Below, one piece after another: positions 1-5,489 of a stretch of 5,677 bases of DNA (the first letter of the stretch is position 1; every line of letters starts with the position of its first letter). The stretch is taken from NCBI GenBank assembly GCA_024641365.1, contig JAHEDF010000280.1:1-5677 (forward strand). Direction: 5' to 3'. The DNA is from Planctomycetota bacterium (lineage in GTDB: Bacteria > Planctomycetota > UBA11346). A program made the position numbers and the translations under genes. The notes under the pieces are model-generated. The model did not search any database. It saw nothing but the letters and a program-made list of their open reading frames with translations, and was not told the DNA's origin.

Positions 1-44
1 TTTTTTTGCCGATTATTTCCGGTAGCCCTGCCTATGTTGCGTGG

Positions 45-1205
45 TTACGGGATGCGTGTCGGATCAAGCCCGACGAGTCGTGACCATAAACGGATAACAA
101 TTGGAATTAACGCATCGTTATAATCGAAGCGCGGGCTATGGCATGGTTCCATCGTCTGATCCGGTCGACCAGCTCCTAATAAGACATATGCACCCGGTAC
201 AACTTGTAAGTAATAACCAAAATCCTCAGCGGCCATAATCGGCAAGCCTTCGTGCGCTAACGCATTGGGACCAAGCACAGTAAGCAATGCTTCTTGAACA
301 CGTAGCGCGCTTGTCTCATGATTTACGGTTGCTGGATAACAAGGGCTATAACGAAATTCACCTTTCGCCCCACTTGGCGCGCACGCCGCATGTAAAATCG
401 CTTCGGTGCGTCGCGCTAAATCGTCTCGCATATGCGTGGTCGTTGCGCGTAAGGTGCCAGCTAATTCAACGCTATCAGGAATTATATTTCCAGCCGTGCC
501 CCCATGAAAACAGGTCACCGAAACCACGGCCGCTTCTTGTGGCGACACGTGACGAGCGACAATTTGTTGTGCCATGGTGACAAAATGCGAACCAGCTAAG
601 ACAGGATCAATGCATTGATGCGGTTGGCTGGCGTGTCCACCACGACCAGTTATTGTCGCCTGCCATTCTCCGTTGGATGCAAAAATCGCCCCAGGAACAC
701 AAGCGGCTTTACCAAATAATAAAGGCGGCCAATTATGATAACCAAAAATTTCATCAATTCCGTTTAGGGCACCATCTTCGATCATACGTTTTGCGCCATG
801 GCCACCTTCTTCAGCTGGCTGAAATAATAAGGTGACAGGGCCAGGTAATGCATCTTCATGTATTTTAAGCCACATAGCTGATGCTAATAAACTGGCTGTG
901 TGGCCATCATGTCCGCAGGCATGCATAACACCGTCGTGACAACTTGCGTAGGGAAGACCGGTTAATTCAGTAAGTGGCAGTGCGTCTAAATCAGCACGCA
1001 AAGCAATGTGTTTTCCTTTTTTGTGTTCTGCTAAACGAGCAATGGTTCCAGTGCCGGCACAGGGCTTCCATGGAATGTGGAGACGCGTTAATTCTTGCCG
1101 GACTTTTTCAGCAGTTCTGTTTTCTTGGTATTTTGTTTCTGGGTGACGGTGTAAATCATGCCGAATAGCGGTGGCATGTTCAATTACGGCAGCAAGGTCA
1201 ACCAT
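45..1205 (-). CDS. M20D-family metal-dependent amidohydrolase (hippurate / N-acyl-amino-acid hydrolase-like)
   Basis: This is a complete 386-residue protein, the usual length for the M20D family (HipO, AbgB/AmaA, plant IAA-amino acid hydrolases), which cleave N-acyl amino acid amides with two metal ions. The fingerprint is nearly full: the N-terminal HDLHRHPE (residues 16-23), LRADLDALP (69-77), MHACGHDGH (94-102), the AEEGGHGA segment (131-138), GYHNWP (155-160), GGHASQPH (189-196), GNIIPDSVELAGTLR (239-253), MAAEDFGYY (324-332) and CHSPRFDYND (355-364). By family analogy Cys97, His99, Glu133, His157 and His356 bind metal and Glu132 is the catalytic base; none is missing. No signal peptide is visible, so it should be cytoplasmic. 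The start is well fixed, because an in-frame TAA lies nine bases upstream of the ATG. No Shine-Dalgarno sequence precedes it. The gene is transcribed away from the protease-kinase cluster. The acyl and amino acid substrate cannot be read from sequence, and I see no terminator in the 44 bases beyond the stop. Confidence 0.93.
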   Translation of the reverse strand: MVDLAAVIEHATAIRHDLHRHPETKYQENRTAEKVRQELTRLHIPWKPCAGTGTIARLAEHKKGKHIALRADLDALPLTELTGLPYASCHDGVMHACGHDGHTASLLASAMWLKIHEDALPGPVTLLFQPAEEGGHGAKRMIEDGALNGIDEIFGYHNWPPLLFGKAACVPGAIFASNGEWQATITGRGGHASQPHQCIDPVLAGSHFVTMAQQIVARHVSPQEAAVVSVTCFHGGTAGNIIPDSVELAGTLRATTTHMRDDLARRTEAILHAACAPSGAKGEFRYSPCYPATVNHETSALRVQEALLTVLGPNALAHEGLPIMAAEDFGYYLQVVPGAYVLLGAGRPDQTMEPCHSPRFDYNDALIPIVIRLWSRLVGLDPTRIP

Positions 1206-1429
1206 GTGTAATTTTTATCACATTGTGTCTGCGTTCAATAACCAGTTACAAAGTAGGACATGTACTGTCTGCCGCTGCTAAACGATGAGAGAAGAGTGTA
1301 ATACATAACAGGACACGATGAATTGGGTCTATCTTTAATGAGCATTACATATTGCTTAGGTATTTTATTTTCGCACACGTACACGTCTATCTAATTATAA
1401 ATTAATGATTTAAATCAGCGGGTATGTAT

Positions 1430-1456
1430 AAAACGGTAAAGCGGTAAACACCGTTA
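1430..1456. repeat. Tandem CGGTAAA pair overlapping an AACGGT/ACCGTT inverted repeat
   Basis: CGGTAAA occurs at 1434-1440 and again at 1442-1448, an 8-bp period. The same stretch is framed by AACGGT (1432-1437) and its exact reverse complement ACCGTT (1450-1455), leaving a 12-base loop. Compact overlapping direct and inverted repeats of this kind are typical of operators. The site lies about 225 bp from the amidohydrolase start and about 455 bp from the protease start. No protein partner can be named. Confidence 0.35.
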
Positions 1457-1565
1457 TAGATTTATCCTTTTATAGCAGATTTTTGATCAAGAATAAGAGA
1501 CCAGATCAAACGCAAGCGAGAGCCGATAACACGAGAGCTAAAGCGACGAGATTAAACAGCAATCG

Positions 1566-1594
1566 AATGTTATAGTTATCGAACACAATGTTAT
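1566..1594 (+). repeat. AATGTTAT direct repeat, 21-bp spacing
   Basis: The octamer AATGTTAT is found at 1566-1573 and 1587-1594. The start-to-start distance of 21 bp is two turns of B-form DNA, so a dimeric regulator could contact both copies from one face. The first copy overlaps a promoter-like sequence (1568-1576). The functional reading is inference; the repeat itself is seen directly. Confidence 0.4.
1568..1576 (+). promoter_or_regulatory. Possible extended -10 promoter element
   Basis: The sequence TGTTATAGT fits the extended -10 form TG-n-TATAAT with one mismatch (TATAGT). I find no good -35 hexamer at 16-18 bp spacing (for example GAGATT at 1548-1553), but extended -10 promoters can work without one. 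Transcription would begin near 1583 and place the nested hairpin at 1603-1649 in a leader of more than 300 nt before the protease gene. The match could easily be chance in AT-rich DNA. Confidence 0.2.
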
Positions 1595-1602
1595 TCGGCC
1601 AA

Positions 1603-1649
1603 GAAATACGATTTTTTCACGAATACCTTCTGAAAAATACCCGTATTTC
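1603..1649. repeat. Nested inverted repeat / compound hairpin
   Basis: An outer 8-bp arm GAAATACG (1603-1610) pairs exactly with CGTATTTC (1642-1649). Inside it a 7-bp arm TTTTTCA (1613-1619) pairs exactly with TGAAAAA (1631-1637). The two stems are separated by a small internal loop (2 bases against 4) and capped by an 11-base loop (1620-1630). This gives 15 Watson-Crick pairs in 47 nt with no mismatch inside either arm. It lacks a GC-rich stem followed by a T run, so it is not a standard intrinsic terminator. It could be a leader RNA structure, part of a small RNA, or nested operator sites. Confidence 0.5.
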
Positions 1650-1664
1650 GAAATGCATGTGAGC

Positions 1665-1871
1665 TGAGTTGATTTAAAAGATGCTGAAAATTGCTTGCTT
1701 ATACTTATTTCTTAGCCGAATTGCATTGTATCGGAGATGACCTTCGTCATGATTTTTGGGTAACTCAACTCACTAGTGGCCATGTGAACCCCTAAAGCAG
1801 ACTTTATTATTAGACCAGAATAAAGGTGTTGGACAGTAGGTATTGAGTTATAGTTCCCAGTGACCAACTCA
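1665..1871. repeat. Cluster of TGAGTT/AACTCA hexamers upstream of the protease gene
   Basis: TGAGTT occurs at 1665-1670 and 1844-1849. Its reverse complement AACTCA occurs at 1762-1767, 1767-1772 (two copies sharing one base) and 1866-1871. The copies at 1844 and 1866 form an inverted repeat with a 16-base spacer, ending 40 bp before the protease start codon. I found no further copies between 1206 and 1660. A binding site for the operon's own response regulator or another regulator is plausible, but that is inference. Confidence 0.35.
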
Positions 1872-1911
1872 TGTTGTTGTCGAGGATAATGTACGTTGAT
1901 CCAGGCTCATC

Positions 1912-3468
1912 ATGGATAGTCTAATCAGCATGCGTATTACCTCTCTCATTGTAAGTTTGTTAGTATCAGTTGCGTTGTGGGCCGAAGATGCGCAAAAACC
2001 GCCAGTACCAGACCCATTTGGCCTTGGGGAACGATTAGCGCTTATTGATCATTTACGTGAAGTGATGGGTGTGCAGCCACCAGCTGATGCCACCTATGAA
2101 CAATTGGTCGCACTGTATTGGAAACATGCCAAGCCCAAACAAGAAGAGGGATTAATTGAAGACGATGCGCTTACGAAAGATCGTATCCGTCGTCTGCGTG
2201 CCGAATTGAAAGAATATGACATAGACGCTCCAGCAGATGCAAGTGAAACAACGTTAGGAAAATTATTAGCTGAAGCGCGAGAGGCTAAAAAAAATGCTGA
2301 GGTAAAAGCTGTGTTAGATAAAGCGGCAGAGCGTGATAATCCATCATCGCCAGAAGCAGCCGCTCGCTTTGCTGAACAGGATCGCAATGCAGCAGAAGCA
2401 CGTTTGGATTCAATTGATGGCGACATTCGTTCAGGACAGAAAGACCTAGAACGTATTGATGCGAAACGCACAGAATTACTTGCGGCAGGAAAAGAAGCCG
2501 CAAAAAAATTAGAGTTTTTGAAGAATCGCTATGAAGAAACCATGGCGGCCCACAATCATCAGGTCAATTTATATAATAAAAAAGCTCAAGAAGGTAGCAC
2601 TGATGCATTATTAACCTTAGAAAAAGTCCATGAATTACGAAAAGAAGCAGACGAGCGAAAAGCAGCATTTGATGCGCAAATGGATGCACTCAATAAAATG
2701 GCCGCCGCCGATGAGGCGCTCATGGAACAACGCAATCGCGTGCAAGAAAAATTAACGCATTCTAATCAACAACGCGCTGAAGCCGCCAATAACATTCCAA
2801 GTTCTTCTAATGCAGGCGAGGCAACGCCCGGTGGGCAGGCCGAGAAACCAGCCACCGGAAGCCAGCAGGCAAAAATGGTTGCTGGTGTGGTGTTATTAGC
2901 GGTTCCAGGAAAAGGAAGCGGTACAGGATTTGTCGTCAGTCGTGATGGATTAATTGTCACTAATGCACACGTGATTGGATCAGCCAAAGCACAGGTCTCT
3001 GCTTTGTGGGATGCCAGCGCTGGTCGTAAACCAGTGCAATTGCGGGTCGTGGATTACGCGGAAGCTGATGACTTAGTATTACTCAAGGCAGAAACAGGAG
3101 CGCCATACGAACCAATGGCAATGTCAGAAATATATGAATTATCACGCCCGCTCTTCTCCGTTGGTTTTCCATTGGCAGGCAGCGTTGCGGAAACATTGCA
3201 AACATCACCGTCAGATATTGTTTTATCTCGTGGCATTTTGGGGTCCGTGCGTCGTCAAAATGATCGCGTAGAATGGATCCAGCACGATTGTCGTATTGCG
3301 AGTGGAAATAGTGGGGGGCCTTTAGTTGATCAACAAACAGGAGCGGTGGTAGGCGTCAACACTATGATATTAACAGCTCAGGGACTGGATGCGGCAGGAG
3401 ATGGTATTAACTTGGCCATACCAATACGAAAAGTCATTGATCGATTCGCCCAACATTTAAAGCCGTGA
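1912..3468 (+). CDS. Exported trypsin-like (HtrA/S1-fold) serine protease with long N-terminal coiled coil, no PDZ domain
   Basis: The C-terminal third (about residues 322-518) is a trypsin-fold domain of the HtrA/DegP type. VTNAHVIG supplies His353, EADDLVLLK supplies Asp387, and ASGNSGGPLVD supplies the nucleophile Ser467 with its oxyanion glycines, so the triad looks intact. A signal peptide (about residues 7-24, core SLIVSLLVSVALWA, likely cleavage after Ala24) points to export. The mature N-terminal half has two related short segments around Pro57-Ala60 and Pro107-Ala110. A highly charged helical/coiled-coil region follows (about 150-292), then a Ser/Gly/Pro/Gln-rich linker (294-321). 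No PDZ domain follows the protease, unlike classical DegP. An in-frame TGA at 1897 limits the start to the ATG at 1912 or the one at 1930; the latter (MRITSL...) gives the more typical signal peptide. Only a weak AGG precedes the 1912 ATG. The stop overlaps the kinase start. Substrate is unknown; quality control or signalling proteolysis are both possible. Confidence 0.9.
   Translation: MDSLISMRITSLIVSLLVSVALWAEDAQKPPVPDPFGLGERLALIDHLREVMGVQPPADATYEQLVALYWKHAKPKQEEGLIEDDALTKDRIRRLRAELKEYDIDAPADASETTLGKLLAEAREAKKNAEVKAVLDKAAERDNPSSPEAAARFAEQDRNAAEARLDSIDGDIRSGQKDLERIDAKRTELLAAGKEAAKKLEFLKNRYEETMAAHNHQVNLYNKKAQEGSTDALLTLEKVHELRKEADERKAAFDAQMDALNKMAAADEALMEQRNRVQEKLTHSNQQRAEAANNIPSSSNAGEATPGGQAEKPATGSQQAKMVAGVVLLAVPGKGSGTGFVVSRDGLIVTNAHVIGSAKAQVSALWDASAGRKPVQLRVVDYAEADDLVLLKAETGAPYEPMAMSEIYELSRPLFSVGFPLAGSVAETLQTSPSDIVLSRGILGSVRRQNDRVEWIQHDCRIASGNSGGPLVDQQTGAVVGVNTMILTAQGLDAAGDGINLAIPIRKVIDRFAQHLKP
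3465..3468 (+). promoter_or_regulatory. GTGA stop/start overlap: translational coupling of protease and kinase
   Basis: The GTG start of the kinase (3465-3467) overlaps the TGA stop of the protease (3466-3468). No Shine-Dalgarno sequence lies upstream, so ribosomes finishing the protease most likely reinitiate on the kinase. GTG is preferred because it gives an intact signal peptide; the first in-frame ATG downstream encodes residue 53 and would remove it. Confidence 0.75.
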
Positions 3469-5450
3469 TTTCTTTATTATTCACTCACAGACAGCGCGCA
3501 CTATTATTTATTTGTATAAATTTAATTTTTACTTGCCATGTCACAGCAGGTGACGCGCCGAGTGATTCGTGGTTACGTTTATTCAGTTCTGAATTAGGCG
3601 ATCTAGATGATAAACGGCAGATGCTCCAACAAGATTTGGACAGACTCGGATCCCCGATTATTGGCCAAACGGCGCCACAATTCGGTTATCAGCATAGGCG
3701 ACTCTCAGAGCCACCATTAAAACCGCCTTTTATACAAATTGATTTAGGGACTTCGCAGGTAATTGATCGTATCGTATTGATTCCAGCGGTACTCGAACGT
3801 GAGGTCGACAAAAAGCGAACCTATGGTTTTCCACTGCGTTTTCGTGTTGATGTTGCAGAAGATAAAGACTTCGAAAACTTGACCACGGTGGCAAATTTTA
3901 CCGATAATGATGTGCCAGATCCTGGGATAGCGCCACTTGTCATGCGTGTTAAACAAGTCGTTGCTCGTTTTGTACGTGTGACGGTTACTAAATTAGCAGA
4001 GGAAAACGCCCAGCATTTTTTTGCGCTATCAGAATTGATGGTGTTGTCTGGACGTCGCAATGTCGCAATTAATTGTGAGGTCTCAGCTTCAGCATCCTTA
4101 AATATTCCCCCACGGTGGGTAAAAGAAAATTTAGTAGACAATCGCACACCTTTGGGTCCGCCAATACGGCTCGAATTATTACCGTGGGATGGTTTATTTG
4201 CCTTGGCTGGTAATAGCGATGGTTTTAGTTTCATGGCCATCGATTTAGGGCAGTCTTATAATGTGCAGGAAGTGCGACTTTATGCGACACACGCGCGATT
4301 AGGCGCTGATATCCCTGGTTTTAGTTTCCCACTGCGATTTGTGGTCGAATCGTCTCTCCATGCGGATTTTTCTCAGCCCCATATCTTATTGGATGCTAGC
4401 CAACACGACTATCCAAACCCAGGTGATAACGCGATTATTATTCCAGCACATGAAATGAAAGCACAACATCTTCGCATCCGTGTTCCTTTGTCTATAAAGA
4501 CGCGATTTTCCTTAAGTGAAATTGAAGTTTATGCAGGTGATAAAAATGTGGCACGCGATAAAAAAGTGACGTCTACACCAGATCCTTCTACTTTTAGCAA
4601 GAACTGGCCGCAATCATTATTAGTAGATGGATTTACCAGTTATGGGCGATTAATTGAATTACCGGAGTGGATGGATCAGTGGGAGAAACGAGCATCATTG
4701 CAACGTGAATTATCTCTGCTTCAGCAAAGAAGGAGCGAAGCAGTCGAGCAGGCAGAGGAAATAGGATGGTGGACGCTTGGTGGCATGACAGTGATATTTA
4801 TCGGAGGCATAGGAGGCTGGCTCTATATTTCCCGACGTAGACGGGAAAAAGAGTTAGAAAAAATCCGCCGACAAATGGCACGCGATATGCACGATGAAAT
4901 TGGTAGTAATTTAGCCGCAATAGCACGTTTAAGTGAAGTGAGCAAACACGCTGAAACCACTGCAGAAGATTGGGAAGAAGTCCAACGTATTGCACAAGAA
5001 AGCATGGATGGCATGCGTGAAGTATTGTGGTTGGCCGGAGCACGGGAAGAAGCAGGGCCAGAGTTAGCGGGACAGTTAAGACGATTAATCGAACGATTAC
5101 TCGGCGGATACAATGTTTCCTGGCGCTCGCCTTTAGAGAGTTTACCGACCAATTGGTCTCCAGCTACACGACGTGAATTATTTTTATTTATTAAAGAAAG
5201 TTTAGCAAATATTGTTCACCATGCTCAGACCAAGCAGGTTGAAATTGCCATCATTATAGCAGATAATAATCTTATTGTTGAAATTAACGACAAAGGAGTG
5301 GGATTTAATCAAGACATAGTACGTCACGGTGTCGGATTACAAAGTCTCCACGCCCGTGCCGATAATTTAGGTGGTCGCTTAATTATAACGTCGCAACCTG
5401 GACAAGGGACTAAAATTCAATTAACCGTGCCAATTTCGAAACTTTCCTAA
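3465..5450 (+). CDS. Membrane sensor histidine kinase: tandem discoidin-like ectodomain, one TM helix, HisKA_3 and HATPase_c
   Basis: This 661-residue protein begins with a signal peptide (hydrophobic core about 12-24, likely cleavage after Ala28). The exported part holds two discoidin/F5-8C-like beta domains, about 60-197 and 200-358. Each shows an IDLG strand (Asp93, Asp260), an FPLRF strand (122-126, 288-292) and a closing SE(L/I)xV strand (Glu190, Glu352). A third copy of the domain entry motif (NVA 361-363, LVDG 386-389) runs into GRLIELPEW and a coiled coil (402-432). One TM helix (about 435-455) is followed by an arginine-rich RRRRE stop. The cytoplasmic part has a HisKA_3 dimerisation/phosphoacceptor segment (ARDMHDEIG, His476) and a HATPase_c domain with N box KESLAN (Asn582), G1 DKGVGF (Asp609), GVG (622-624) and GQGTKI (from 646). 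All key residues are present. No HAMP, PAS or receiver domain is seen. Discoidin folds often bind glycans or proteins, so the ligand may be a cell-surface or extracellular polymer. The partner is the regulator 39 bp downstream. Confidence 0.93.
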   Translation: MISLLFTHRQRALLFICINLIFTCHVTAGDAPSDSWLRLFSSELGDLDDKRQMLQQDLDRLGSPIIGQTAPQFGYQHRRLSEPPLKPPFIQIDLGTSQVIDRIVLIPAVLEREVDKKRTYGFPLRFRVDVAEDKDFENLTTVANFTDNDVPDPGIAPLVMRVKQVVARFVRVTVTKLAEENAQHFFALSELMVLSGRRNVAINCEVSASASLNIPPRWVKENLVDNRTPLGPPIRLELLPWDGLFALAGNSDGFSFMAIDLGQSYNVQEVRLYATHARLGADIPGFSFPLRFVVESSLHADFSQPHILLDASQHDYPNPGDNAIIIPAHEMKAQHLRIRVPLSIKTRFSLSEIEVYAGDKNVARDKKVTSTPDPSTFSKNWPQSLLVDGFTSYGRLIELPEWMDQWEKRASLQRELSLLQQRRSEAVEQAEEIGWWTLGGMTVIFIGGIGGWLYISRRRREKELEKIRRQMARDMHDEIGSNLAAIARLSEVSKHAETTAEDWEEVQRIAQESMDGMREVLWLAGAREEAGPELAGQLRRLIERLLGGYNVSWRSPLESLPTNWSPATRRELFLFIKESLANIVHHAQTKQVEIAIIIADNNLIVEINDKGVGFNQDIVRHGVGLQSLHARADNLGGRLIITSQPGQGTKIQLTVPISKLS

Positions 5451-5489
5451 GGCTAGCATAAAGCAGGATTTAGAGATAGAATAATAATT

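Larger units (their letters stand above)
1206..1911. other. 706-bp divergent intergenic region, AT-rich, with repeats but no convincing gene
   Basis: This gap separates the divergent amidohydrolase and protease genes and is far longer than two back-to-back promoters require. Stops are frequent in all frames; the only open frames are micro-ORFs of about 20 codons or fewer. It contains a small inverted/direct repeat near 1430-1455, an 8-bp direct repeat at 1566-1594, a nested hairpin at 1603-1649, a short hairpin with arms at 1737-1741 and 1746-1750 followed by five T, and five copies of TGAGTT/AACTCA between 1665 and 1871. I see no tRNA and no recognisable riboswitch. It may hold the promoters for both directions plus a long 5' leader or a small RNA, but none of this can be proved from sequence alone. 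Confidence 0.8.

Noticed and set aside
1..44. Terminator for the amidohydrolase in the leading T run
   Set aside because: On the minus strand the run reads as A residues, and only a 3-bp CCG/CGG stem is visible.
287..835. Plus-strand open frames of 97 and 60 codons inside the amidohydrolase region
   Set aside because: They lie antisense to a gene with a full set of family motifs and their translations show no recognisable domain.
1375..1386. ACACGT tandem repeat as a CRISPR or iteron signal
   Set aside because: Only two 6-bp copies without further units; not enough for an array or origin.
1338..1394. 18-codon plus-strand frame in the intergenic gap
   Set aside because: Too short, with no ribosome binding site and no supporting context.
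1394..1399. Perfect TATAAT on the minus strand as amidohydrolase promoter
   Set aside because: No -35-like hexamer at 16-18 bp spacing, and such matches are common in this AT-rich stretch; it would also imply a leader of nearly 190 nt.
1737..1757. Intrinsic terminator (ATGAC-CTTC-GTCAT hairpin followed by TTTTT)
   Set aside because: The stem has only five pairs, two of them G-C, and no gene ends nearby on this strand; mentioned only as part of the micro-ORF observation.
2094..2503. Minus-strand open frames of 125 and 72 codons opposite the protease N-terminal half
   Set aside because: They are antisense shadows of a codon-biased coiled-coil region; the serine-rich translation mirrors Ala/Glu-rich codons on the real strand.
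3821..4240. Minus-strand open frame of 139 codons opposite the kinase ectodomain
   Set aside because: The plus strand carries conserved discoidin-like landmarks; the antisense product has no recognisable feature.
4823..5152. Minus-strand open frame of 109 codons opposite the kinase catalytic region
   Set aside because: It is antisense to the HisKA_3 phosphoacceptor segment, which is certain.
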